Assembly (NCBI GenBank): GCA_900466875.1
Contig: UBNQ01000006.1
Coordinates: forward strand, 1 to 64,000
DNA length: 64,000 bases
Reading direction: 5' to 3'
Source of the DNA: Hyphomicrobiales bacterium
GTDB lineage: Bacteria > Pseudomonadota > Alphaproteobacteria > Rhizobiales > Rhizobiaceae
The translations under genes were made by a program, and so were the position numbers. The notes beneath the pieces are model-generated. The model worked only from the letters and a program-made list of their open reading frames with translations. It did no database searches and was not told the origin of the DNA. Of this stretch, positions 9,897 to 18,399 are shown in pieces; the first letter of the stretch is position 1, and each line of letters starts with the position of its first letter.

Positions 9897-10793
9897 TCAA
9901 TTCTCAAAATAAGAATCCTGATCGAGATCCTGCAGCAAACCGGGATGGGACGGGTTCCAATTCAGCCATTCCTGCGTTTTTGCGCTGGAAGCCGGACTGT
10001 CCATGCCGACAAAATGGGCAAACCAGCCGAAATGCGTCGCGGCCTCCTCGTGGGATAGTGAGACAACCGGCAGACCCAGGCGGCGACCGATCAGTTCGGC
10101 TATTTTCCTGAACGGCACGCCTTCCTCGGCAATTGCATGGTAGCGCGGCTCTGCCGCACCCCGCTCCAGGGCAAGGCGATAGACCCTCGCTGCATCGAAC
10201 CGATGTACAGCCGGCCAGCGGTTCTCACCCGTCCCGACATAGGCGGAAATGCCGGTCTCGCGCGCCTTTGCAATCAGCATCGGCACGAAACCATGGTCGC
10301 CGACACCATGGACCGAAGGGGGCAGGCGGACCAGGGACGCCTTTATGCCTCGTTTCGTGACCTCCGCCACAGCCTCGTCGGTCGCCACGCGCGGGATGAC
10401 GGATGAATCGACATTGGGAAGATCATCCTCCGTCGACGATTGGCCTTTCTGCAATAGGCCAGAAGCCGACGTCACCAGAAGGAGACGATCCGAACCGGCG
10501 AACTCATCCGCGAAGGCCGCGACGATGTGTCGGTCGGCTTCGCAGCTCTCCTTGTATTTCGAAAAATCATGGTTGAAGCCGATGTGAACAACGGCATCCG
10601 CTGCGGCCGCCCCTGCCCGAAGGCTGGAAAGATCATCCAGTGAGCCGCGGTGCACCTCGGCTCCCGCAGCCCGCAGCGAGGCGGCACCGGCGTCCGAGCG
10701 CGACAGGCCGAGAACCTGATGACCGGCAGAAAGAAGCTCGCCAATAACGGCGGAACCGACGAAACCCGTTGCACCCGTAACGAAGACACGCAT
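9897..10793 (-). CDS. NAD-dependent epimerase/dehydratase family protein (atypical SDR)
   Basis: 298 residues with the extended-SDR nucleotide motif GATGFVG at the extreme N-terminus. The usual YxxxK catalytic pair is not evident: the expected region reads SSVIPRVATDEAV. It therefore resembles the atypical SDR group related to NAD(P)-binding epimerase-like proteins. The start at 10793 has GAGG 6 bases upstream; the ATG at 10805 lacks a site. It is divergent from an XRE/MmyB-type regulator, a pairing common for SDR genes controlled by their neighbour. The substrate is unknown. Confidence 0.85.
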   Translation of the reverse strand: MRVFVTGATGFVGSAVIGELLSAGHQVLGLSRSDAGAASLRAAGAEVHRGSLDDLSSLRAGAAAADAVVHIGFNHDFSKYKESCEADRHIVAAFADEFAGSDRLLLVTSASGLLQKGQSSTEDDLPNVDSSVIPRVATDEAVAEVTKRGIKASLVRLPPSVHGVGDHGFVPMLIAKARETGISAYVGTGENRWPAVHRFDAARVYRLALERGAAEPRYHAIAEEGVPFRKIAELIGRRLGLPVVSLSHEEAATHFGWFAHFVGMDSPASSAKTQEWLNWNPSHPGLLQDLDQDSYFEN

Positions 10794-10865
10794 ATGAAAC
10801 CTCATGCTTGCATATTGACGGGTGTCGAATAGGCTCCTGATACAGGCGTTAAAAGCCGTGACCTT

Positions 10866-10875
10866 ATACCGGTAT
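10866..10875. promoter_or_regulatory. Candidate operator in divergent promoter region
   Basis: A perfect 10-base palindrome, ATACCGGTAT, in the 104-base gap between the SDR gene and the XRE/MmyB-type regulator. It sits 22 bases before the regulator start, where autoregulation would be expected. It is the only perfect palindrome of this size in the gap. Function inferred from position only. Confidence 0.35.
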
Positions 10876-10897
10876 CGGAACTAACAGGCTGACGATC

Positions 10898-11761
10898 ATG
10901 GTAGAGACGATGCAACAGACGCTCCAGTTGGCGCAGGACGACAACCCGCTTGGACGCTACCTGAAGGATCGTCGCGCCAAGCTCGATCCTGCGGCGTTCG
11001 GGATCACGGCCATGCGCCAGCGCACACCGGGCCTTCGGCGCGAGGAAGTCGCGCAACGCGCCAATGTCAGCGCCACATGGTATACGTGGCTGGAGCAAGG
11101 ACGCGGCGGAGCACCATCGGCAGATGTCCTCAACCGGCTCGCCCTGGCGCTCGCGCTTACCACGGCCGAACGCGAGCATCTTTTCCTGCTCGCACAACAT
11201 CGGCCGCCGGAGATACGCCGCCTGCCCTTCGAGCCCATCTCACCGCAATTGCAGCGAGTTCTCGATGCCATGACTTTGAGCCCTGCAGTGCTGCGCACGG
11301 CGCTGTGGGATGTTGTCGGCTGGAACGCGGCCGCAAGCGCGGTTATGACCGACTACGCGCTGCTGCGGCCGGAAGAACGCAACATCCTGAAGCTGATCTT
11401 CTGCAACGATCGTGTCCGCGGCCATCTGGTCAACTGGGAAGGGGTTGCGCGGTCAGCCGTGGCAGCTTTCCGTGCGGACGCGATCAAGGCAGCTCCTCCC
11501 GAGGCTCTACAGGCGATGGTCGATGAACTGAGCCGGAAAAGCCCCGAATTCAGGTCGATCTGGCAAGACTACGACATCCAGAATTACGGCACGGGAACCA
11601 AACACCTTCGCCACGAAATCGCCGGCGACCTGATGATGGAATATTCCTCCTTCACGGTCGATGGGCGACCGGATCTCGGCCTCATCATCTTCACGCCAAC
11701 GACTGATGCGGATGCCGAGCGCGTCCGGTATCTGCTGGAGACGAAAACAACCAATCGATAA
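10898..11761 (+). CDS. XRE-family regulator with MmyB-like ligand-binding domain
   Basis: 287 residues. The N-terminal helix-turn-helix (about residues 15-90) has the typical GLRREEVAQRANVSATWYTW and LEQGR motif of this subgroup. It is followed by a C-terminal PAS-like MmyB domain (about 110-280) with WNAAASAVMTDYALL and the RNILKLIF segment. Members usually repress or activate an adjacent oxidoreductase gene in response to a small ligand, possibly a fatty acid. The divergent SDR gene is the likely target. An ATG four codons downstream is an alternative start. Confidence 0.9.
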   Translation: MVETMQQTLQLAQDDNPLGRYLKDRRAKLDPAAFGITAMRQRTPGLRREEVAQRANVSATWYTWLEQGRGGAPSADVLNRLALALALTTAEREHLFLLAQHRPPEIRRLPFEPISPQLQRVLDAMTLSPAVLRTALWDVVGWNAAASAVMTDYALLRPEERNILKLIFCNDRVRGHLVNWEGVARSAVAAFRADAIKAAPPEALQAMVDELSRKSPEFRSIWQDYDIQNYGTGTKHLRHEIAGDLMMEYSSFTVDGRPDLGLIIFTPTTDADAERVRYLLETKTTNR

Positions 11762-12051
11762 AAGCTAACGGCGCTCTGTTTTCGCCACCCGGTCTGCTTG
11801 CCGAAACCGTCACTGATGGTAATGGCGCTGGATGTTTCACGGATCGTTTCAGGTGCGAGGCAATGCCCGGCGCGATGCGTCGACGCCTGAGCCATGACCA
11901 TTGTCAATTTTAGGCCTTGCCTCGATTTTTGTCATTTGCCATTTTTTCTCGATAACGTCCTCCCTGCAATCAAAATTTCAGAATGCTTATGTAGATTTAG
12001 GTCTTGTTGTTGCGGTTGGCGGAGACCGGCAAACTTAGAGCGGAGAATTTC
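11762..12051 (+). other. Intergenic region without recognised gene
   Basis: This 290-base AT-richer gap separates the regulator gene from sthA. I see no open frame with a ribosome site, no long hairpin and no repeat. It presumably holds the terminator of the regulator and the promoter of sthA. Confidence 0.5.
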
Positions 12052-13551
12052 ATGCATCAATACGACCTCATCGTGGTTGGTAGCGGACCGGCCGGGCGCC
12101 GGGCGGCCATCCAGGCCGCCAAGCTCGACAAGAAGGTGCTCGTCGTCGAGCAGGGCCGCCGCGTCGGGGGCGTATCGGTCCATACGGGCACGATCCCGTC
12201 GAAAACGCTCCGCGAGACCGCGCTCAATCTTTCAGGCTGGCGCGAGCGCGGCTTCTACGGCCGCTCCTACCGGGTCAAGCAGGAGATCAGCGCCGAAGAC
12301 CTGCGCCAACGCCTTCTGATTACGCTCGATCACGAAGTGGATGTGCTGGAGCACCAGTTTGCCCGTAACCGGGTGCAGCATATTCGCGGCAAGGCCAGCT
12401 TCGTGTCGAAGGACACGATGCAGATCCTGAAGGACGACGACGACATCGTCCAAGTCACAGGCAAGAGCATCCTGCTGGCCGTCGGCACGCGCCCCTATCG
12501 CCCGGCCTCTATTCCCTTCGATGGAAAAACGGTTCTCGACAGCGACGAACTTCTCGAAGTCCACAGCATCCCGCGCTCGATCGTGGTGATCGGCGCAGGC
12601 GTCATCGGTATCGAATATGCGACGATCTTTTCCGCGCTGGATGCAGCCGTGACGGTGATCGATCCCAAACCCGCTCTTCTCGATTTCATCGACAAGGAGA
12701 TCGTCGAAGACTTCACCTACCAGTTGCGTGACCGGAACATGAAACTGCTTCTCGGCCAGAAGGCAGAAAAGGTCGAGATTCTGCCCGACGGCAAAGTCTC
12801 CGTTTCGGTCGACACGGGACGCCGGATCATCGCCGACATGGTGCTGTATGCCGCGGGCCGGGTCGGCGCAACCGACACGCTCAACCTGCCTGCAGCAGGG
12901 CTTGAGGCGGACAGCCGGGGCCGGTTGCGCGTCAATCCCGAAACCTTCGAGACGTCGGTCCCCGGCATCTATGCCGCCGGCGATGTGGTCGGCTTTCCGA
13001 GCCTTGCATCGACCTCGATGGAACAGGGGCGGATCGCGGCGCGGGTTGCGGTCGGCGCGATCGCCAAGGAACCGCAGAAATATTTCCCCTATGGTATCTA
13101 CGCCGTTCCGGAGATTTCCACCTGCGGCCTGACCGAAGAAGAGATGAAGGAGCGCGGCATTCCCTATGAATGCGGGATCGCACGTTTTCGCGAGACGTCG
13201 CGCGGCCATATCATGGGCCTCGACAGCGGCCTGCTGAAACTGATCTTTTCGCTGAAGACACGGCGCCTGCTCGGCGTCCATATCGTCGGCGAAGGCGCCA
13301 CCGAGCTGGTTCACATCGGCCAGGCCGTGCTCAACCTCAAGGGAACCGTCGAGTATTTCGTCGAAAACACCTTCAACTATCCGACGCTCGCGGAAGCCTA
13401 CAAGATCGCCGGCCTCGACGCCTGGAACCGCATGGGTGAAAAACCGAGCAACGAAAAACCTTCCGATACGGTTCATTTGACGGATACGGCGACGCCGACG
13501 ACGGTGGAGACGAAGGTTACCGTCGAAAAGAAGAAGGTAACCTCGAAATAG
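12052..13551 (+). CDS. sthA: Soluble pyridine nucleotide transhydrogenase
   Basis: A flavoprotein that interconverts NADPH and NADH. The 499 residues have the FAD motif GSGPAG (residues 10-15), the NAD motif GAGVIGIEYA and a C-terminal dimerisation domain. The redox disulfide CxxxxC of related lipoamide dehydrogenases is missing (VHTGTIPSK instead), which distinguishes SthA. The start MHQYDLIVVG follows a GCGGAG site. The last 35 or so residues are a Thr/Val/Lys-rich tail not seen in E. coli SthA. A strong terminator follows. Confidence 0.94.
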   Translation: MHQYDLIVVGSGPAGRRAAIQAAKLDKKVLVVEQGRRVGGVSVHTGTIPSKTLRETALNLSGWRERGFYGRSYRVKQEISAEDLRQRLLITLDHEVDVLEHQFARNRVQHIRGKASFVSKDTMQILKDDDDIVQVTGKSILLAVGTRPYRPASIPFDGKTVLDSDELLEVHSIPRSIVVIGAGVIGIEYATIFSALDAAVTVIDPKPALLDFIDKEIVEDFTYQLRDRNMKLLLGQKAEKVEILPDGKVSVSVDTGRRIIADMVLYAAGRVGATDTLNLPAAGLEADSRGRLRVNPETFETSVPGIYAAGDVVGFPSLASTSMEQGRIAARVAVGAIAKEPQKYFPYGIYAVPEISTCGLTEEEMKERGIPYECGIARFRETSRGHIMGLDSGLLKLIFSLKTRRLLGVHIVGEGATELVHIGQAVLNLKGTVEYFVENTFNYPTLAEAYKIAGLDAWNRMGEKPSNEKPSDTVHLTDTATPTTVETKVTVEKKKVTSK

Positions 13552-13570
13552 GATCCTGCCATACCGAACG

Positions 13571-13602
13571 AAAAAGCCGCCCCGAAAGGAGCGGCTTTTT
13601 TT
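13571..13602 (+). terminator. Terminator after sthA
   Basis: AAAAAGCCGC and GCGGCTTTTTTT flank a short loop, giving a stem followed by seven T on the plus strand. It terminates sthA and, with A-runs on the other side, could also act on the minus strand. Confidence 0.85.
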
Positions 13603-13631
13603 GTTGCGACGGCATTGCGACCGGAAGATAC

Positions 13632-13657
13632 AAAAATGGCCCCGGAAGGGGCCATTT
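13632..13657 (-). terminator. Terminator after rpsD
   Basis: A 9-base stem ATGGCCCC/GGGGCCAT with a four-base loop and T-runs on both sides, 20 bases after the rpsD stop on the minus strand. Confidence 0.85.
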
Positions 13658-13676
13658 TCGCAAATCTTCGTCGCGA

Positions 13677-14294
13677 TTAACGCGAGTAGAATTCGACGAC
13701 GAGCGACGGTTCCATGATGACCGGGTACGGTACATCCGACAGGCTCGGTACGCGAGCGTAGGTGGCAACCATCTTGTTGTGGTCGACTTCGAGGTAATCC
13801 GGAACGTCGCGCTCAGCGAGCGAAACGGCTTCGAGAACCGTAACGAGCTGCTTCGACTTCTGGCGAACTTCGATGACGTCGCCGGCCTTGCAACGGTAGG
13901 AACCGATGTTGACCTTGACGCCGTTGACCGTGACATGGCCGTGGTTGACGAACTGACGGGCAGCAAAGACCGTCGGTACGAACTTGGCGCGGTAGACGAT
14001 GGCGTCCAGACGCGATTCCAGCAGACCGATCAGGTTTTCACCGGTGTCGCCCTTGCGGCGGTTGGCTTCTTCGTAGATCGCGCGGAACTGCTTCTCGCGG
14101 ATATCGCCGTAGTAGCCCTTCAGCTTCTGCTTGGCGCGCAGCTGCACACCGAAGTCCGAAAGCTTGCCCTTGCGGCGCTGGCCGTGCTGGCCCGGGCCGT
14201 ATTCGCGGCGGTTAACCGGGGACTTCGGACGACCCCAAATGTTTTCGCCCATACGGCGGTCAATTTTGTACTTGGACGATTCGCGCTTGCTCAT
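13677..14294 (-). CDS. rpsD: 30S ribosomal protein S4
   Basis: A primary 16S rRNA-binding protein that nucleates 30S body assembly. The 205 residues match the usual alphaproteobacterial length. It has the N-terminal S4 domain ([31 protein letters not shown]) and the S4 RNA-binding module ([31 protein letters not shown]). The start [10 protein letters not shown] follows AAAGGA at good spacing; a longer frame to 14333 has no support. The gene is monocistronic here, outside the alpha operon, as is usual in Rhizobiales. Confidence 0.98.
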   Translation of the reverse strand: MSKRESSKYKIDRRMGENIWGRPKSPVNRREYGPGQHGQRRKGKLSDFGVQLRAKQKLKGYYGDIREKQFRAIYEEANRRKGDTGENLIGLLESRLDAIVYRAKFVPTVFAARQFVNHGHVTVNGVKVNIGSYRCKAGDVIEVRQKSKQLVTVLEAVSLAERDVPDYLEVDHNKMVATYARVPSLSDVPYPVIMEPSLVVEFYSR

Positions 14295-14559
14295 CGCATT
14301 TCCTTTCGAACAGTTACACCGGTTTGTTACCAAACCGGATCAAGGAAACACGCCCTCCTCTGAACCTCGTTTTGGAAGTTCTGACAGGCTTCTCACGACA
14401 GCGATCGGAGAGTGCCACGGGACATGTCAAATGAAACACCGGGCGTTGCCACCCGGTGCTGGGGCGGTCTTTAGGCGGCTGTCATGGAATTGTCAACAGC
14501 GGGACGCGTTGAGCGGGCACGGGTTTCGCTATATAGTCACGACAAAGGAGCGGCTCATC

Positions 14560-14805
14560 ATGAAAATGACGATCGACATAGATGACGACATCATTGATGC
14601 GGCTAGAAACGCAGCTGCCCGGGACGACAAAAGCCTTGGCCAAGCCATATCGGAATTTGCTCGCCGCGGTCTGCAGGACCGTCCGCTTATAGCATACAAG
14701 AACGGTATTCCCGTCATCCTGAAATGTCCCGGCAGCAAGCCGGTTACCCTTGAACTCGTAAACGAACTTCGGGACGATGACTTTGAGTTACCTTCTCGAC
14801 GTTAA
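14560..14805 (+). CDS. Ribbon-helix-helix-like antitoxin (VapB-type)
   Basis: 81 residues starting MKMTIDIDDDIIDAARNAAA, a typical RHH or DUF2191-like antitoxin N-terminus with a hydrophobic beta strand then a basic helix. A strong AAAGGAG site precedes the ATG, and a CTATAT box lies at 14529. The gene overlaps the PIN-toxin gene by 29 bases, as is common in type II toxin-antitoxin pairs. The C-terminal part (LELVNELRDDDFE) is likely the toxin-neutralising segment. Family assignment is by context and fold pattern. Confidence 0.8.
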   Translation: MKMTIDIDDDIIDAARNAAARDDKSLGQAISEFARRGLQDRPLIAYKNGIPVILKCPGSKPVTLELVNELRDDDFELPSRR

Positions 14806-15238
14806 CGTCCTCATCGCTCTGCTCGATGAAAACCACGATTTTCACGACGTGGCGACCACCTGGTTTCATAATCACGGCAAAAATGACTGGTCAAGTTGTC
14901 CGATAACCGAAAACGGCGCCCTGCGGGTAATGTCGAATTCGAGATATCCCAACAGGCCGGGTGGGCCGCAAGATATTCTCGCTTTGCTTGGGGAGTTGAA
15001 AGACCAGGGAAGTCACGTGTTCTGGTCGAACGACGTGAGCTTTTCGAATCCGTCTATCTTCGACTTGAGGCAGATCACGAACGCCAATGATTTGACCGAC
15101 ATCTACCTTCTTGGCCTAGCGAGATCGAAGGATGGAAAGCTCGCCACATTTGACAAGCGCATCCGCAGCGAAGGCGCAATAGACGGCCTTAACGCACTCT
15201 ACCTCATAAATATTTGGACTACTCCGCAGCAATCTTGA
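14777..15238 (+). CDS. PIN-domain ribonuclease toxin (VapC-type)
   Basis: 153 residues. The PIN domain begins LLDVNVLIALLDENHDFH, with the first acidic residue of the active site. A central Glu lies in CPITENGALRVMSN, and acidic residues in NDLTDIYLLGLA and ATFDKRI complete the metal-binding quartet. The pattern matches the TA-system VapC subgroup with the conserved ITENGALR motif. It probably cleaves tRNA or other RNA when free of the antitoxin. Its 3' end overlaps the convergent ATPase gene by 20 bases. Confidence 0.88.
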   Translation: MTLSYLLDVNVLIALLDENHDFHDVATTWFHNHGKNDWSSCPITENGALRVMSNSRYPNRPGGPQDILALLGELKDQGSHVFWSNDVSFSNPSIFDLRQITNANDLTDIYLLGLARSKDGKLATFDKRIRSEGAIDGLNALYLINIWTTPQQS

Positions 15239-16742
15239 TATCGCCCCCGTCCGGCGCCTCGGCGCTTCCGGGGGCGGTTTCGGCCTGCAGGTCCGGAAAG
15301 GCGACGATGCGCTTGCCGGAGAAATCCGCATGCACGACGATCAGCCCCTGTTCCTCGAAATAACCGAGAAGGCGTCGGGCGCGGCGCGCGGAGTGGGTGC
15401 CGTATGCACGGGCGATGCGGGCGTCGGATGGGCAAGGCTCAGTGCCGAGCGCGGCCTTTGCCATCATCAGGAAGACGCCCTGCAGGTCATCGGAAACACC
15501 GTTGGACAATGAAAGGACGGTCGCCCAAGCCTCGCTTGCTGCCATCGTCGCATCGACGCCGGAACGGGCTATCGCCGTGCGACGGCGGAAATCACTGAGC
15601 GAGATCGGTGGGCCGGGCAAGCGGCGCATGCGGGCGCGCACGAGAAAATCCTGATACAGCACGCTGTCGGTTCGATAGGCCGATTGCGGATCGTCGAGTA
15701 TCTCCGACATGACCGCCATCAGGCGCTCCTCGCGCTCGTCTTCCGAGAGTTCCGGCATCGGCGTGCGTGATTCTCCCGGCGCTGGCTGGGCCGCGGCAGG
15801 CGTCGAGCGGGAAAGCTCGGCCAGAATATCCGTCGTCGGCCGGGGCGTAGGTGTCGGCCGGCGCACAGCCGTGATCGGACGCGAAAACTCTTCCGGATCC
15901 GGCGTAAAAATCAGGTCTTCGACATCCTGCGGTGCATCCGGCAACGGCATCAGCTTGGGGCTGGAGGAGCGCGCAGACGTTTCCACATTTCCGATGACGA
16001 TCGGCAGCGGGCGACGCGACAGAGCCGGACCGAGCGCGACGAAATTGCCGCGCTTCAGATCACGGAACATTTCCGCCTGGCGGCGATCCATGCCGAGCAG
16101 ATCGGCCGCGCGCGCCATGTCGATATCGAGGAAGGTGCGGCCCATCAGGAAGTTGGAGGCTTCCGCCGCAACGTTCTTGGCAAGCTTTGCCAGACGCTGA
16201 GTGGCGATGACGCCCGCCAGACCACGCTTACGGCCCCGGCACATCAGGTTGGTCATCGCGCCGAGCGACATTTTCCGGGCGTCTTCGGAGACATCGCCGC
16301 CGACGGAGGGGGCAAACATCTGCGCTTCGTCGACCACGACGAGCACCGGATACCAGTAATCGCGATCGGCATCGAACATGCCGTTCAAGAAGGCTGCGGC
16401 CGCACGCATCTGCTCTTCGAGATCGAGACCTTCCAGCGTCAAAACACAGGAGACGCGGTTCTTGCGAATGCGGTTGGCGATGCCGGCAAGCTCGGCTTCG
16501 GTGCGTTCGCCATCGACGACGACATGACCGTATTTATCCGACAGGGTGACGAAATCGCCTTCGGGATCGATGACGACCTGCTGCACCCAGGGGGCAGACT
16601 GTTCCAGCAGCCGGCGCAGAAGATGCGACTTTCCCGAGCCGGAATTGCCCTGGACGAGCAGACGCGTCGCCAGAAGCTCCTCGATATCGAGCTTGGCCGG
16701 CGCTCCGCCGGTCACAGTTCCCATATCGATGCCGACTTGCAC
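15219..16742 (-). CDS. HerA-like (DUF87) ATPase
   Basis: 507 residues. The N-terminal HerA/FtsK-type ATPase has Walker A GNSGSGKS (about 33-40), Walker B VLVVVDEAQMF and the arginine-rich CRGRKRGLAGVIATQR segment. The C-terminal half holds a proline-rich linker (about 290-330) and a helical domain with a winged-helix-like segment (ARIARAYGTHSARRARRLLGYFEEQGLIVV). HerA proteins usually work with NurA in DNA end processing or in defence systems, but no NurA or other partner is next to it. A conserved rhizobial gene of unknown specific function. Confidence 0.85.
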   Translation of the reverse strand: MQVGIDMGTVTGGAPAKLDIEELLATRLLVQGNSGSGKSHLLRRLLEQSAPWVQQVVIDPEGDFVTLSDKYGHVVVDGERTEAELAGIANRIRKNRVSCVLTLEGLDLEEQMRAAAAFLNGMFDADRDYWYPVLVVVDEAQMFAPSVGGDVSEDARKMSLGAMTNLMCRGRKRGLAGVIATQRLAKLAKNVAAEASNFLMGRTFLDIDMARAADLLGMDRRQAEMFRDLKRGNFVALGPALSRRPLPIVIGNVETSARSSSPKLMPLPDAPQDVEDLIFTPDPEEFSRPITAVRRPTPTPRPTTDILAELSRSTPAAAQPAPGESRTPMPELSEDEREERLMAVMSEILDDPQSAYRTDSVLYQDFLVRARMRRLPGPPISLSDFRRRTAIARSGVDATMAASEAWATVLSLSNGVSDDLQGVFLMMAKAALGTEPCPSDARIARAYGTHSARRARRLLGYFEEQGLIVVHADFSGKRIVAFPDLQAETAPGSAEAPDGGDIKIAAE

Positions 16743-16893
16743 TATGCTGCCCTCGTATGCCGTAGATTGGTGGTTTGCCGGCGGTCGCCCTGCAAGGACA
16801 CAATGCGCCGACCCCTCCCCTTAACAGAGATCGAGATTCGTTTCTTCGGGAAAGAGATAAAAATCAACAGGCTTTAAAATCAGGCATTTTCAA

Positions 16894-17532
16894 TCAGGCC
16901 GCGACACGCTTGAAACCGAGCGACAAAAGGCCTGCGCCGATCATCAGCGAACCACCGGTGCGATTGACGATGCGCTGGACCTTCGGTTTGCGAATGGTGT
17001 TGCGGGCCATCGATGCCAGAAGCCCATAGAGCGCGGCATTGATCGTCGCCAGAACCAGGAATGTCACCTCGAAGACCGCCATCTGGAAAAACAGAGGTTT
17101 CGACAGGTCGAGGAACTGAGGAAGGAAAGCGACAAAGAAGACAATGCTTTTCGGGTTGAGCGCCGTCACGGCATAGGTGTGCAGGAAGACGCGAAATGGC
17201 CGGACGACCGGCGCATCGGCATCTTCGACCGCCGTCGACTGCGCCGACACCGGCGCGCGCCAGAGCTTGATGCCGAGATAGATGAGATATGCGGCGCCGG
17301 CCCATTTCAGCACGGTAAACAGCATGGCAGATGTCGCCAGAAGTGCGCCGAGGCCCAGCATGGAGGCCGTCATCGCCGTAAAGTCACCGAGTGCCACACC
17401 GGCCACCGTCGCGCTTGCCACCTTGCGGCCGTGGCTCAGCGCATAGGAAATAACGAGAAGGATGGTTGGTCCCGGAATTGCCAGCAGCACGGCGGATGCG
17501 GCAACGAATGCAAGCCAGTGTTCGAGCGACAT
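16894..17532 (-). CDS. LysE/RhtB family amino-acid exporter
   Basis: An inner-membrane efflux protein of 212 residues with about six hydrophobic segments and the family pattern at the N-terminus (AIPGPTILLVISYALSHG, then GVALGDFTAM). Members export lysine, homoserine, threonine or similar amino acids; the substrate here cannot be read. The start MSLEHWLAFVAASAVL was chosen over an extended frame to 17628 because the extension is not hydrophobic and would lengthen the family-typical protein. A DUF1127-type gene lies upstream on the same strand. Confidence 0.9.
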   Translation of the reverse strand: MSLEHWLAFVAASAVLLAIPGPTILLVISYALSHGRKVASATVAGVALGDFTAMTASMLGLGALLATSAMLFTVLKWAGAAYLIYLGIKLWRAPVSAQSTAVEDADAPVVRPFRVFLHTYAVTALNPKSIVFFVAFLPQFLDLSKPLFFQMAVFEVTFLVLATINAALYGLLASMARNTIRKPKVQRIVNRTGGSLMIGAGLLSLGFKRVAA

Positions 17533-17637
17533 GGGCGTTTTCCCGACAGAATTAAGAATAGCAAGCCACGGAAGACCGCGGCTTGCAAGATGGGAGCATG
17601 TGAGCAATCTCGCCAGATAGCTGAGCATGGGAAGCGA

Positions 17638-17901
17638 TCAACGCGGCCCCCACAGATGGAGGCTCCCATGGACGTAGCGAGCGCGTTCGAACGGCACGGG
17701 ATCGTTCGTGATCTCGGGCAGGCCGATATCCCGCCGCTGGTAGTTGTCGAGATCGGACAGGCGATTTCCCGCAGACGGCATGGACCGCCTGACGAGGGTT
17801 GCGACAAGTGCCCTGATCAGGCGCCATGGACCATGGCGTTGATGAAGAGCGTCCATTTCTGCCGACAGAACATCGGCAACCATTACGTGCATTTCACGCA
17901 T
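17638..17901 (-). CDS. Elongated DUF1127 family protein
   Basis: 87 residues with a central DUF1127 signature LSDLDNYQRRDIGLPE (about 47-62). It has an N-terminal extension and a 25-residue C-terminal tail (PFERARYVHGSLHLWGPR), where the usual DUF1127 protein is 45-50 residues long. Two further Met codons at residues 4 and 7 are possible starts; the first has a weak GGCGGA site. DUF1127 proteins in alphaproteobacteria have been linked to RNA binding and phosphate metabolism. No partner is obvious. Confidence 0.7.
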   Translation of the reverse strand: MREMHVMVADVLSAEMDALHQRHGPWRLIRALVATLVRRSMPSAGNRLSDLDNYQRRDIGLPEITNDPVPFERARYVHGSLHLWGPR

Positions 17902-18060
17902 AGTTTTTCCGCCCCGGCCTGCTACAGCAGCCAGGTCCTTTCGTGGTTTGGAAGGACGTGCGCGGGATTGCAGACGGAGAAAGCCGTCAGACGAATAGAC
18001 CGGTCACGTCAGATCGAATTTAGATAGAGGAAGATGCCAAAAGGCGGATTTCGGGCGTTA

Positions 18061-18162
18061 TCAGCCCTTGAATGCCAGTCCGAGCACATTGCGCGGGTGG
18101 TTCACCCGCATGGTTCGGATGGATCCGCCGGAGAGGCGCATATAAACAAAAAATGTATTCAT
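18061..18162 (-). CDS. Candidate 33-residue peptide
   Basis: A short frame starting MNTFFVYMRLSGGSIRTM with a strong GGGAG site 7 bases before the ATG. The product is basic and without a clear membrane helix. A small inverted repeat, CGGGTG/CACCCG, lies inside the coding sequence. The ribosome site argues for translation, but there is no family match that I can name. Confidence 0.4.
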   Translation of the reverse strand: MNTFFVYMRLSGGSIRTMRVNHPRNVLGLAFKG

Positions 18163-18362
18163 CTCTGCGCTCCCTTCAATTGAGTTGCGGATGCCCGGAA
18201 CATGGCACGGTCCTTTCAGAGTCGCAAGCACTCGCAATCGAAAATTGCAACCAAGGGGATTATCGTTGCAGATCCGCAACAGTCAGGTTCGAGCGGGCTC
18301 CAAAGCGCCATTTGGGAAAGATATCCTTTTCGAGTTTCAAGCTCACTCGTCAATCATCCGGA

Positions 18363-18380
18363 TGTAAAGCATGCTTGACA
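18363..18380. promoter_or_regulatory. Upstream operator copy with embedded -35 box
   Basis: TGTAAAGCATGCTTGACA resembles the perfect operator 37 bases downstream but is degenerate in its right half. That half supplies TTGACA (18375-18380), a consensus -35 element. Binding of the adjacent HTH protein would occlude RNA polymerase. Confidence 0.6.
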
Positions 18381-18399
18381 GCCTCGCCAGATTGGCGAA

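Noticed and set aside
14437-14458. CACCGGG/CCCGGTG inverted repeat between rpsD and the antitoxin gene
   Set aside because: It could be a terminator or operator, but it lacks a T-run and has no clear gene to serve, so I do not call it.
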